A DNA stretch of 64,000 nt from Salsipaludibacter sp963812245 (GTDB lineage Bacteria > Actinomycetota > Nitriliruptoria > Nitriliruptorales > Nitriliruptoraceae), in the NCBI GenBank assembly GCA_963812245.1, contig CAWEUK010000003.1:867757-931756 (forward strand), written 5' to 3'. The position numbers and the translations under genes are program-made. Within the stretch, counting starts at the first letter, position 1, and each line of letters opens with the position of its first letter. Below, in pieces: positions 51,560-60,363 of this stretch. Below the pieces are notes generated by a model, which ran no database searches, had not been told where the DNA came from, and was given only the letters and a program-made list of their open reading frames with translations.

Positions 51560-53541
51560 GCGCCGTCCGCGTCGCCATCGACGGCCCGTCGGGGTCGGGC
51601 AAGTCGACCATCGCCGAGGCCCTGGCACAGCGCCTGGGCGTGCCCCACCTCAACACCGGTGCGATGTACCGGGCGGTGGCCATCGCGTGCCTGGATGCGG
51701 GCGTCGACCCCACCGACGAGGCCGCCTGCACCGAGATCGCCCAGGACGTCCTGCTGGAGTGGGACCGCAGTGGTGACGAGCCGCGATTGGTGATGGACGG
51801 CATCGACGTCACGGAGCGGCTGCGCAATCCGGCCGTCAACGACGCCGTGTCGCCCGTCGCCAGTCATGCCGGCGTGCGGTCTGCACTGGTCAGCCAGCAG
51901 CGGCTGGCGCTGGCCGACGGTGGCGTGGCCGAGGGCCGTGACATCGGCGCAGTCGTGATCCCCGATGCCGAACTGAAGGTGTGGTTGACCGCCGACGAGG
52001 ACGAACGGATCCGCCGTCGAGCAGAGCAGTTGGGGCTGGATCCCGAGGATCCGGTGATCGTGGACGAGGTCACCACCCGTGACCACCGCGACGCCACCCG
52101 CGAGGTCACCCCGATGGCACCGGCCGACGGTGCCTGGCACCTCGACACGACCGGGATGTCGATCGACGAGGTGGTCGAGACCATCGCCGACCGGCTGGAG
52201 GGCAATGCATCGGCCACCATCCGGGCCTGGCGGGTGCTGCCACGCGTGGCGATCGTGGGCCGGCCCAACGTCGGCAAGTCGACGCTGGTGAACCGCATCC
52301 TGGGCCGCCGGGTCGCGATCGTCGAGGAGAAGCCCGGCGTCACGCGCGATCGCACCGAACACCTCGCCAACTGGTTGGGTCGAGACTTCGTGCTGGTGGA
52401 CACCGGCGGCTGGGAGCATCGCGCCGAGGGCATGACGGCGCGCATCGTCGCGTCCGCCGAGGCCGCGCTGGCCACGGCCGACCTCGTCATCTTCGTCACC
52501 GACATCACCGTGGGCGTGCTGGAGGACGACGAACGCTACGCCAAGGTGTTGCGGCGCAGCGGCGTGCCGACGTTGCTGGTGGGCAACAAGGCCGACGCCG
52601 ACCGCCACGAACTGGGCCTGGGGGATCTGTGGGCGCTGGGGCTGGGTGAGCCGCACCCCGTGTCGGCCCGCCACGGCCGCGGTGTCGGCGACCTGCTCGA
52701 CGAGGTGCTCGAGGAGTTGGGCAGCAGCGGCGTGGACGCAGCCGACATCCCCGACATCCCCAAGGTGGCGCTGGTCGGCAAGCCCAACGTCGGCAAGTCG
52801 TCGTTGTTCAACCGGTTGCTGGGGGAGGAGCGGTCCATCGTCGATGCCGTGGCCCACACGACCCGGGACGCCGTGGACACCATGGTGGAACTGGACGGCA
52901 AGGCCTGGCGGTTCATCGACACCGCCGGCATGCGTCGCCGCTACCGCCACGGCGAGGACACCGAGATGTACTCGGTGGACCGCACCCGGGCGGCGATCGC
53001 GGCTGCTGACCTGGTGCTGTTCATGCTGGATGCCTCGGAGCCACTGGGGGAGCAGGACCAGCGCCTGGCGTCGCTGTTGCAGGACCACCGCCGCGGGCTG
53101 GTGCTGGTCATCAACAAGTGGGACCAGTTGGACGAGGATCGTCGCCACGACCTCGAAAAGGAACTGGACCGCCTGCTGTCGTTCGCGTCGTGGGCGCCAC
53201 GCATCAACATCTCGGCACTGACCGGGCGTGGCGTGCAGCGGGTGGTGCCGACCCTGGAACGGGTGTGGGAGCAGTATCGACGTCGCATCGGGACCTCGGA
53301 ACTCAACCACCTGCTGCGCGAGGTCACCGACGCCACCCCGCCACCGCTGCAGTCCGGCAAGGTCGTGCGGGTCCGCTACCTCACCCAGCCCGAGACGGCC
53401 CCACCGACGTTCGTGGTGTTCGCCAACCGGATGATCCCGGCGGCCTATCGGCGCTTCCTGGAGCGCAAGTTGCGCGAACGCTACGGCTTCGAGGGCGTGC
53501 CGGTGAAGCTCGAGCCACGCCTGCCGCGGCCGCGCAACTGA
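51556..53541 (+). CDS. cmk-der: Fused cytidylate kinase / GTPase Der
   Basis: One 661-residue reading frame joins two usually separate genes. Residues 1-215 are cytidylate kinase, with P-loop GPSGSGKST at 10-18, LNTGAMYRA and AEGRDIGAVV. From about residue 225 comes Der/EngA, a double-GTPase ribosome assembly factor: first G1 GRPNVGKST near 234, second G1 GKPNVGKSS near 410, NKWDQLDE, and a KH-like C-terminal domain. ATG 51556 overlaps the aroH stop. Cmk and Der are neighbours in many Actinobacteria and fused forms are annotated in some, so the fusion is probably real; no frameshift is visible at the join. Confidence 0.95.
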   Translation: MSAVRVAIDGPSGSGKSTIAEALAQRLGVPHLNTGAMYRAVAIACLDAGVDPTDEAACTEIAQDVLLEWDRSGDEPRLVMDGIDVTERLRNPAVNDAVSPVASHAGVRSALVSQQRLALADGGVAEGRDIGAVVIPDAELKVWLTADEDERIRRRAEQLGLDPEDPVIVDEVTTRDHRDATREVTPMAPADGAWHLDTTGMSIDEVVETIADRLEGNASATIRAWRVLPRVAIVGRPNVGKSTLVNRILGRRVAIVEEKPGVTRDRTEHLANWLGRDFVLVDTGGWEHRAEGMTARIVASAEAALATADLVIFVTDITVGVLEDDERYAKVLRRSGVPTLLVGNKADADRHELGLGDLWALGLGEPHPVSARHGRGVGDLLDEVLEELGSSGVDAADIPDIPKVALVGKPNVGKSSLFNRLLGEERSIVDAVAHTTRDAVDTMVELDGKAWRFIDTAGMRRRYRHGEDTEMYSVDRTRAAIAAADLVLFMLDASEPLGEQDQRLASLLQDHRRGLVLVINKWDQLDEDRRHDLEKELDRLLSFASWAPRINISALTGRGVQRVVPTLERVWEQYRRRIGTSELNHLLREVTDATPPPLQSGKVVRVRYLTQPETAPPTFVVFANRMIPAAYRRFLERKLRERYGFEGVPVKLEPRLPRPRN

Positions 53542-53679
53542 GACCGCCGACGGCTGAGGCACTGGGTGGGTCCATGCGTGCTGGCGTGCTGCGCGGCGGG
53601 CGGGCGGCGGTGCCCGTCGAGCCAGTGGCGGTGTGGTCGGCTGCTCGGTGGGTCTGGTAGCGTCGGCGGTCGCAACAAA

Positions 53680-53756
53680 CGGGCTGTGGCGCAGTCAGGT
53701 AGCGCACTCGTCTGGGGGACGAGGGGTCGCCGGTTCAAGTCCGGCCAGCCCGACCA
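53680..53756 (+). tRNA. tRNA-Pro (anticodon GGG)
   Basis: The 77-nt gene folds as a cloverleaf: acceptor CGGGCTG/CAGCCCG, D arm with GCGCAGTCAGGTAGCGC, anticodon stem CTCGT/ACGAG around CTGGGGG, T arm CCGGTTCAAGTCCGG, and an encoded CCA end. The anticodon GGG reads CCC and CCU proline codons. TAGCGT at 53658-53663 is a possible -10. It lies between cmk-der and pgsA. Confidence 0.96.
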
Positions 53757-53813
53757 CCGACCATCCACCCACGCCTGCCTCGTGCAGGTGGCGGTGACCA
53801 GGAAAGGGCCGCC

Positions 53814-54425
53814 GTGCGGATCTTCGACGCCGGCGGCGGGGACACCCCCAACGAGGTGCACAACCGCATCCTGACGGTGCCCAACGTCCTGTCGCTGCTG
53901 CGGCTGCTCATCCTGCCGTGGCTGTACATGCTCATCGTCGACGGCCAGTACCTGACCGGGTTGGTCGTGGCCGGCCTGTTCGCGTCCACCGACTTCCTGG
54001 ACGGCTGGGTGGCCCGCAAGTTCGACCAGGTGACCAGGTTCGGCCAGTTGCTCGATCCGGCCTCGGACCGGCTGTTCATCATCACCCTGATCGTGGCGAT
54101 GGTCGTGGCCGGCCTGGTGCCGTGGTGGTTGGCCGTGGCGATCGTGTTGCGCGACGTCCTGCTGCTGGTCGGCAGCCTGGTCGTGCTGCGGTCGGGCGCG
54201 GCGACCCCGCCGGTCACCTACCTGGGCAAGGCCACCACGTTCCTGTTGATGTGGGCGTTCCCGATCCTGCTGTTGGCCGGACACCTGGCCCAGGAGGGCT
54301 GGGCCGGTGCCGACGTCCTGCGCTTCATCGGCCTGGCAGGGGCCACCATTGCGGCCGTCCTGTACTGGTGGCTGGCCATCGGCTACATCAAGGCCCTGTT
54401 GGCCGCCCGCCGGGCCGTGACCTGA
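53814..54425 (+). CDS. pgsA: CDP-alcohol phosphatidyltransferase
   Basis: GTG 53814 with AGGAAAGG upstream gives a 203-residue membrane protein with about five spans. The CDP-alcohol motif D-G-x2-A-R-x8-G-x3-D-x3-D is visible as DGWVARKF, then FGQLLDPASDR around residues 62-84. The N-terminus (LTVPNVLSLLRLLILPWLY) is typical of PgsA, which makes phosphatidylglycerol phosphate. Cardiolipin-synthase-type relatives are possible. The position just before gcvH matches pgsA2 in mycobacteria. Confidence 0.88.
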   Translation: MRIFDAGGGDTPNEVHNRILTVPNVLSLLRLLILPWLYMLIVDGQYLTGLVVAGLFASTDFLDGWVARKFDQVTRFGQLLDPASDRLFIITLIVAMVVAGLVPWWLAVAIVLRDVLLLVGSLVVLRSGAATPPVTYLGKATTFLLMWAFPILLLAGHLAQEGWAGADVLRFIGLAGATIAAVLYWWLAIGYIKALLAARRAVT

Positions 54426-54486
54426 TTCGAGCAGGGCTCCGGTTCGCGGCTATGGTCGACGCCACCACGGCCAAAGGACCCTCGAC

Positions 54487-54891
54487 GTGAGCGATGCCGA
54501 CCAATCGGTGCCCCAGGACCGCCACTACACCACCGACCACGAGTGGGTGCGCGCCGACGGCGACTACGTCGTGGTCGGCATCACCGACTTCGCCCAGGAC
54601 CAGTTGGGTGACGTCGTGTACGTGGACCTGCCTCCGGTGGGCTCCAGCATCTCGCTGGGATCGCCGTTCGGCGAGGTCGAGTCGACCAAGTCCGTGTCGG
54701 ACCTGTTCGCGCCGATGGACGGCACGATCCACGCGCGCAACGACGACCTCGACGACGCGCCCGAACTGGTCAACGACGACTGCTACGGCGATGGCTGGCT
54801 GGTGAAGGTGGCGATCGACGGCGACTTCGATCCCGACGCGATCGACGGCCTGATGGACGCCGCCGCCTACGAAGCCCACATTCGGGCCTGA
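54487..54891 (+). CDS. gcvH: Glycine cleavage system H protein
   Basis: GcvH carries the lipoyl arm of the glycine cleavage complex. The 134-residue protein has HYTTDHEWVRADGDYVVVGI at the start and the lipoylation lysine in GEVESTKSVSDL near residue 65. GTG 54487 has AAAGGA 11 bp upstream. No other gcv genes are nearby; as in other Actinobacteria it stands next to the garA-ftsR block. Confidence 0.95.
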   Translation: MSDADQSVPQDRHYTTDHEWVRADGDYVVVGITDFAQDQLGDVVYVDLPPVGSSISLGSPFGEVESTKSVSDLFAPMDGTIHARNDDLDDAPELVNDDCYGDGWLVKVAIDGDFDPDAIDGLMDAAAYEAHIRA

Positions 54892-55004
54892 CAGGCGGGC
54901 TGATCTCACCCTCATCGACGGATCGGGCCTCGCAACCCTGAAGTTCTCGTCTACCCTTGGGTGACACCACCCGGTATGCCTTCCCAGGTGGTCACGGAGC
55001 AGAC

Positions 55005-55544
55005 ATGTACTGCAGTCACTGCGGCGAGGAACTCAGGGAGCAGGACAACTTCTGCGCCTCCTGTGGGACGCCGAATCGACGCCCCGACCTGACCGAGGCC
55101 ATCGTCCTGGACGACGACGCCCCGATCCCGGCCGAAGTCGTCGTCGACGACGACGATGTCGTGACCACCATCGCGATCGACCTGGACGGCGACGGCGACC
55201 TCGAACTGCTCGAGGATCTGCCGGCGCTGGAAGCCGGGACGGGGTTGTTCGTGATCGCCCGGGGGCCGCTGGCCGGCGCGCGCTACGTGCTTGACCAGGC
55301 GGTCACGACGATCGGTCGCCACCCGCAGGCTGACCTGCTGCTCGACGACGTGACCGTGTCGCGCCACCACGCCGAGGTGCGCCGCCAGGGCGGCTCGATG
55401 CTGTTGGTGGACATGGGCTCACTCAACGGCACCTACGTCGGTTCCCATCGGGTCGAGGAACACCAGTTGGCCATGGGCGACCACGTCCAGATCGGGCGAT
55501 TCAAGCTCATCTACGTCGCCGCTGGGGACGAGGGCGGTCGATGA
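55005..55544 (+). CDS. garA: FHA domain protein (GarA-like) with N-terminal zinc ribbon
   Basis: GarA-type FHA proteins regulate TCA-cycle enzymes under control of Ser/Thr kinases. ATG 55005 with GGAG upstream gives 179 residues. C3, C6, C17 and C20 (CSHCG, then CASCG) form a zinc ribbon not found in mycobacterial GarA. An acidic linker holds VVTT at 52-55, a possible counterpart of the GarA kinase-target threonines. The FHA domain (about 80-170) has GR at 104-105, SRHH at 119-122 and NGT at 141-143, all phosphothreonine-binding residues. The position between gcvH and ftsR matches garA (Rv1827). Confidence 0.87.
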   Translation: MYCSHCGEELREQDNFCASCGTPNRRPDLTEAIVLDDDAPIPAEVVVDDDDVVTTIAIDLDGDGDLELLEDLPALEAGTGLFVIARGPLAGARYVLDQAVTTIGRHPQADLLLDDVTVSRHHAEVRRQGGSMLLVDMGSLNGTYVGSHRVEEHQLAMGDHVQIGRFKLIYVAAGDEGGR

Positions 55545-56266
55545 GTGCCCTGACCATCGGTGAAGTCCTCAAGGACCTCCAGGAGGACTTCGACGACATC
55601 ACGATCTCCAAGATCCGCTTCCTCGAGACCGAGGGCCTGATCTCGCCCGATCGCACCGACTCGGGCTATCGCAAGTTCGCCGAGACCGACGTCGACCGGT
55701 TGCGCTACGTGCTGCGAGCCCAGCGTGACCGCTACCTGCCGCTGAAGGTCATCAAGGAAGAACTCGAACGCATCGATGCCGGGCTCGACGTGACGGGATC
55801 GCCGACCGGCCCTGCAGCCGCCGAGGTGGCCCTGCTGCGTGGCGAGGAGCCCGACAGTGACCCGGTGGCCGACGACGGTGCCCTGCTGCCCCCCGTGGGT
55901 GACAAGCGCTACGACACCGCGGACCTGGCCGAGGCTGCCGGGATGACGGTCGAACAGGTCGAGGCACTGGTCAAGCACGGGCTGCTGCCACGGGAACCGG
56001 GCCACGACGCCGGCTCGCTGCGGGTTGCCCGCCTGGCAAGTGAACTGATGAAGGCGGGTCTGGAGCCGCGGCACCTGCGCATGTACGAGCAGTTCGCCGA
56101 CCGCCAGATTGCCCTGATCGAGCAGTTGATCGCGCCGGTGCTGCGCCAACGCAACCCCGAGGCCCGCACGACGGCGGTGGCGCGCGCCGAGCGGGTCGCC
56201 GAGGCCGGCGCCGCCATGAACCGGGCGCTGCTGGGCAACCACCTGCGGGACCTGCTGCACTCGTGA
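55541..56266 (+). CDS. ftsR: MerR-type regulator FtsR
   Basis: The 241-residue protein begins with a MerR helix-turn-helix (MSALTIGEVLKDLQ, then ISKIRFLETEGLI and GYRKFAETDV). A second winged-helix-like region around 125-160 (YDTADLAEAAGMTVEQVEAL) is typical of FtsR (Rv1828 group), a regulator linked to cell division genes in Corynebacterium. It overlaps the FHA gene by ATGA and the next gene by GTGA, so all three are translated together. Confidence 0.88.
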   Translation: MSALTIGEVLKDLQEDFDDITISKIRFLETEGLISPDRTDSGYRKFAETDVDRLRYVLRAQRDRYLPLKVIKEELERIDAGLDVTGSPTGPAAAEVALLRGEEPDSDPVADDGALLPPVGDKRYDTADLAEAAGMTVEQVEALVKHGLLPREPGHDAGSLRVARLASELMKAGLEPRHLRMYEQFADRQIALIEQLIAPVLRQRNPEARTTAVARAERVAEAGAAMNRALLGNHLRDLLHS

Positions 56267-57507
56267 GCACCCGAACCCTCCGGCCCGCACGGGCCGTGCG
56301 CGCCGTCGCCGTGCGCCCAGTGCGACTGGGTGCCGCCGTCGTGGCGGTCGCCGTCCTGGCGGCAGGCGTCCAGGGTGTCGCGCTGGCGCAGGCCCCGCTC
56401 GAGACCGAGATCGGATCGGGGGCGGATTCCACGACCGTGGTCACGTTCCCGCCGACCCTGGCGTCGACATGGCCCCAGGCCCCTCGCGACACCGCCCGCG
56501 CCCAGCTCGCCATCGACAACGAGACCGGCCAGGTGCTGGCCTCCGAGGAGGAGGATCTGCGCCTGGCAGTGGCCTCGACGGTGAAGCTGGTCACCGCCCT
56601 GACCGCACGGCGCCTGATGCCGCTGGACCGCATGATCACCGCCGGCCCCGAGGCCAACCTCGAAGGGTCCACGGCCGCGATCGATCCCGGCGACACCTGG
56701 TCGGTCCAGGACCTGCTGCTGGGCCTGCTGTTGCGGTCCGGCAACGACGCTGCCGAGGTGCTGGCGGCCGCCGACGGGGACCGTGACGCCTTCATCGCCG
56801 AGATGAACGCCACGATCGCAGACCTGGGCATCGAGGGGGCCACCGTGCTGGACCCCAGTGGCCTGGAGGACAACAACCTGCTGTCGGCCCGCGACCTGGC
56901 GACGATCGCGCAGGCAACGCTGGACGACGAGGTGCTGGCCGAGATGGTCGACCTGCGGGCCGCAGCGCTGCCGTCGACCGGGGTCGTGCCCAACCGCAAC
57001 CTGCTGCTGGAACGCCTGGACAACGCGATCGGGCTCAAGACCGGCACGACCGACCTGGCAGGGGCGAGCCTGGTCGGTGGGGCGGTGTGGCAGGACCGCA
57101 CGGTGGTCACCGTCGTGTTGGGCGCGGTCAACGACGATGCCCGCTACGACGAGACCGAGGCGCTGATGCGCTTCATCGACGACATCGGCACCGTGACCGT
57201 TGACGTCGGTGCCCGCATCCGGCTGCCGGGGCGCTGGGTGGGCGAGTTGTCCGAGTTGACCCTGTGGTCACCGTCCGACGTCGTCGCGACCACCGACGTG
57301 GCCGCAGATGGCAGTGTCGCCGCCACGGACGTGCGCCTGGGTGACGAGGAGGTCGCCAGCGCCGTCATGACGGTGGACGCCGAGGCCCTGGACCTGGCCA
57401 CGAACGGACCCGTGAGCATGGGCCAGGCCAGCGCCGCAGTCGTCTACGAGGCCCTGCGACAGGCTGCGGCGGTGGGCTTGGTGCCCACCGGTGGAGACGG
57501 CGGCTGA
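56263..57507 (+). CDS. D-alanyl-D-alanine carboxypeptidase (S11 family)
   Basis: This penicillin-binding protein trims the terminal D-Ala of peptidoglycan peptides. GTG 56263 overlaps ftsR by 4 bp. The 414 residues start with a long Arg-rich signal peptide or anchor (hydrophobic 23-42). The active-site motifs are STVK (S105-K108), SGN (159-161) and KTG near 260. There is no clear C-terminal membrane anchor, but a beta domain follows the catalytic part. Its insertion between ftsR and the DUF151 gene is not the usual mycobacterial order and links cell-wall trimming with a division regulator. Confidence 0.92.
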   Translation: MSTRTLRPARAVRAVAVRPVRLGAAVVAVAVLAAGVQGVALAQAPLETEIGSGADSTTVVTFPPTLASTWPQAPRDTARAQLAIDNETGQVLASEEEDLRLAVASTVKLVTALTARRLMPLDRMITAGPEANLEGSTAAIDPGDTWSVQDLLLGLLLRSGNDAAEVLAAADGDRDAFIAEMNATIADLGIEGATVLDPSGLEDNNLLSARDLATIAQATLDDEVLAEMVDLRAAALPSTGVVPNRNLLLERLDNAIGLKTGTTDLAGASLVGGAVWQDRTVVTVVLGAVNDDARYDETEALMRFIDDIGTVTVDVGARIRLPGRWVGELSELTLWSPSDVVATTDVAADGSVAATDVRLGDEEVASAVMTVDAEALDLATNGPVSMGQASAAVVYEALRQAAAVGLVPTGGDGG

Positions 57508-57562
57508 CGCGCTACCGTGGCCGGCAGCAGGACACGACTCGGGCCGACCGGAGGAGGCGCTC

Positions 57563-58066
57563 ATGCACCCACTGGAACTCGTCGGTGTGCGGGTGGAACT
57601 GCCCGCCAACCAGCCCATCGTGTTGCTCAAGGAACGCGACGGCACCCGCTACCTGCCGATCTGGATCGGTGCGGTCGAGGCCACGGCCATCGCCTTTGCG
57701 CTCCAGGGTGTCGAGACGTCCCGGCCGTTGACCCACGACCTGGTCGTGGACCTGCTCGAGGCCGCCGGGCACACGCTGGATGCCGTGCGCATCACCGACC
57801 TGCGCGACGGCACGTTCTACGCCCAGTTGGTGCTCACCGACCGGGACGGCAACACCGTCGAGGTGTCATCGCGGCCCTCGGACGCCATCGCGATCGCGGC
57901 GCGCCTGCCCGACGTGGCGCTGTTCAGCGTCTCGTCGGTGCTGGACGAGGCCGGGGTCGAACTGGACGAGGACGAGGACCCCGTGGAGGCCAGGCCCGAG
58001 GACCAGGTCCGTGAGTTCCGTGAATTCCTCGATTCCGTGACGCCCGAGGACTTCCGCGAGGTGTGA
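57563..58066 (+). CDS. Bifunctional nuclease family protein (DUF151)
   Basis: GGAGGAGG at 57550-57557 strongly supports ATG 57563, giving 167 residues. The DUF151 core has PIVLLKERDGTRYLPIWIG, then RPLTHDLVVDLLEAAG and SRPSDAIAIAARL. An acidic C-terminal tail resembles the UVR-like end of some members. Family members have been reported with nuclease activity in plants and Thermotoga; the role in Actinobacteria (Rv1829 position) is unclear. Confidence 0.9.
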   Translation: MHPLELVGVRVELPANQPIVLLKERDGTRYLPIWIGAVEATAIAFALQGVETSRPLTHDLVVDLLEAAGHTLDAVRITDLRDGTFYAQLVLTDRDGNTVEVSSRPSDAIAIAARLPDVALFSVSSVLDEAGVELDEDEDPVEARPEDQVREFREFLDSVTPEDFREV

Positions 58067-58135
58067 CGCCTGCCCACTGCCGCGCATCGCCGTGCACCCG
58101 TGGCGCTGATGTTGTTCGTGTTGCGTCTGAGGTTG

Positions 58136-58164
58136 TTGACCGTGCCTGCGCTCGCGCATAGCAT
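58136..58164 (+). promoter_or_regulatory. Promoter of the distal merR gene
   Basis: TTGACC (58136-58141) and TAGCAT (58159-58164) are 17 bp apart, close to the sigma-A consensus, and sit 51 bp before the chosen ATG. This suggests the second MerR gene is transcribed separately from the ftsR-DUF151 block. Confidence 0.65.
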
Positions 58165-58214
58165 GGATGGAGTTCCACGGCTGTCGTCCGTGGACGGTCG
58201 AGGACGGAGCAGCG

Positions 58215-58727
58215 ATGGCCAGCGGACAGTTGCGACTTGACGTGGGTGAATCAGACCCGATCGGCTACCGCGGACCCACCGCCTGCAACATCGTCGGCAT
58301 CACCTATCGCCAACTGGACTACTGGGCTCGAACCGGGCTGGTCGAACCCACCGTGCAGCGTGCCGAGGGGTCGGGCAGCCAGCGGCTGTACTCCTTCGAC
58401 GACATCGTCCGGCTGCGCGTGGTGAAGCGCCTGCTCGACACGGGCGTGTCGCTGCAGCGGGTCCGGGTCGCGTTGGAGGCACTGGTCGGGCGCGGCCACA
58501 CCCTGGCGGACGTGACGTTGATGTCGGACGGCTCGCAGGTCTACATGGTCGACGACGACGACCAGGTCATCGACCTGGTGCGTGGGGGACAGGCGGTCTT
58601 CGCGATCGCCCTGGGCCCCGTCATCGAGGAGTTGGAGGGCGAGGTGACGGCGTTTCCGACCGAACGCGCCGAACCGATCGTGCCCCGCGAGGCCGCCGAC
58701 GACGGGCCGGACGCCGCCGCCACGTAG
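58215..58727 (+). CDS. MerR family regulator (Rv1830-like)
   Basis: ATG 58215 gives 170 residues with a MerR helix-turn-helix near 20-90 (IVGITYRQLDYWARTGLVEP, then SGSQRLYSFDDIVRLRVVKR and DTGVSLQRVRVAL). The C-terminal part is a beta-rich domain (SDGSQVYMVDDDDQVIDLVR, then GQAVFAIALGPVI) typical of the second MerR gene in the gcvH-garA-ftsR-DUF151 block. No cysteines for metal sensing are evident. A clear promoter lies just upstream. Confidence 0.88.
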   Translation: MASGQLRLDVGESDPIGYRGPTACNIVGITYRQLDYWARTGLVEPTVQRAEGSGSQRLYSFDDIVRLRVVKRLLDTGVSLQRVRVALEALVGRGHTLADVTLMSDGSQVYMVDDDDQVIDLVRGGQAVFAIALGPVIEELEGEVTAFPTERAEPIVPREAADDGPDAAAT

Positions 58728-58745
58728 GCACCCAGGCAGGGCTGC

Positions 58746-60098
58746 TCACTGGAGGTGGGTGACCGCTCCGCTGTAGCTGCCCTTGCCCTCGACCTCGATC
58801 GTGTGGGCACCGGCGACGACGCTCGTGGTGATCGTGAGGGTGTCACCGGAAGCGCCGGTGGCGACGGCGACGACGGTGCCGCCGGGGCCGCGCAGGGTCA
58901 CGCGCCAGGCATCGACCTTCTTGCCGGGGGGGGCGGGTGTCTGGAGCGAGACAGTGGCAGGCCCGGCCAGGGTCGAGAAGGTGTGGGTGCCAACCTTGGT
59001 GCGGCCCTTGAGTTCGCCTGAGAAGGTTTCGGTGACGGTGGTCGTGATCGGATTGTCGACGGTGACCGTGACGGTGTCGCGACCTTCGTGGCCCTGGACG
59101 TCGCTCACGGCGACCGTCAGGTCGTGAGCTCCGTTAGGCAGGCCCGTGCGTGTCGAGCGGCGAAGGATGAAGGCGCCGTCGCCCGACCAGCAGTTGGCTC
59201 GTCCAGCGGAAGGCGCCGTCGACGGACAGGGTGGCCGTCGGCGTCCGTGGGCAGGTCGCCCTGGTCGTCGATGACGTGGCCGTTCACCTCGATCGTGCCG
59301 GCGACGGTGGCGCCATCGGCCGGGCTCGTGATGGTGACCTGCGGCGCCACCTCGCCGGTGCCCATTGTCGATGGTCACCTTGCGGTCGTACACGAATCGC
59401 TGGTTGCCAGCGGCGTCGGTGATCACGGTGCCGAGCCAGGCATCGCCGTCATCGAGTTGCGTGGTGTCGACGGTGCCCGACCCAGGTGTCGGCCTTGGTC
59501 GTCGGGAGGGCAGTGGCGGACTGGTATCCGAACCCCTCGATGCTGACCTGCACGTCGACGATGCCCGATGCCAGGCCGACACGGCTGTGGGTCGTAGGCG
59601 GAGATCTCGATGTCGAGGTCGCCGGACACGACGCATGGTACGGGCTGGGACTGGCAATCTGTCCGTTGGGCGGTGTGGAGTCGTGTTGGAAGGTCACATC
59701 ATCGGTGCCCAAGGCGCCGTCATGGTCGAAAACGGTGGCGTGGACGCCATAGCGTCCGTCGGGCAGGTCGGACAGGTCGAACGTCGTCGTGAAGGTGGTG
59801 CTCGCGAGGTTGTCGAACACGCGCTGGGCCACGGGCGCGGCACCGAGCGGGGAGATGGTCGATGTGGACGGAGGCGAGATCCTCCTCGGTGTCGGCATCG
59901 TCCATGATGCCGCTGACGACGAATAGGTCGCCCTGCCAGGACGCGTCGGCAGGGGAGGTGAGCTCCACCGTGGGGGGCGTGTTCACCGCGGCGACGGATG
60001 CTGGAGCCATGAAGCCGAGGCTGACCAGGGCCGCAACGACCACGACTGCGCAACGTCGTACGTCGCCGCGGTTGGATGATGGTGTCGACGTGGTGCAT
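58746..60098 (-). pseudogene. Secreted Ig/cadherin-like repeat protein, broken by several frameshifts
   Basis: Reading the minus strand from about 60098, the pieces are a hydrophobic leader (CAVVVVAALVSLGFMAPASV), then Ig-like domains with recurring starts PPTVELTSPADASW and PQVTITSPADGATVAGTIEV. Further pieces are LSDLPDGRYGVHATVFDHDG and GAHDLTVAVSDVQGHEGRDT, and a C-terminal beta domain to the stop at 58746. At least six frame changes are needed to join them, most equal to one extra base. It is probably one extracellular protein of about 440 residues. The coding signal is good in every piece, so sequencing error is more likely than decay. Confidence 0.6.
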
Positions 60099-60363
60099 GG
60101 GTCCCCCTGGTTCCGGTGCGAGGCGGGCTGAGGTGCGACGTCAACCTGCTCTCGGGGACCATAGTGGCAGGTGGCGACACATGGAAGGCATTGCCAGGCC
60201 ATGCGGTGTGCTTCGACGGCGGGCAACGTGTGGAAGTCGTCGCTGCGCGACCGCATGCTCGCATCCGAGGTGTCCGCAATGCGAACAGGTGACCACATGT
60301 CGATCGGGTCGAGCATCCTGGCCGTGGCGACACATCGGGATCGGCGGCAACCGATCTCGACGG

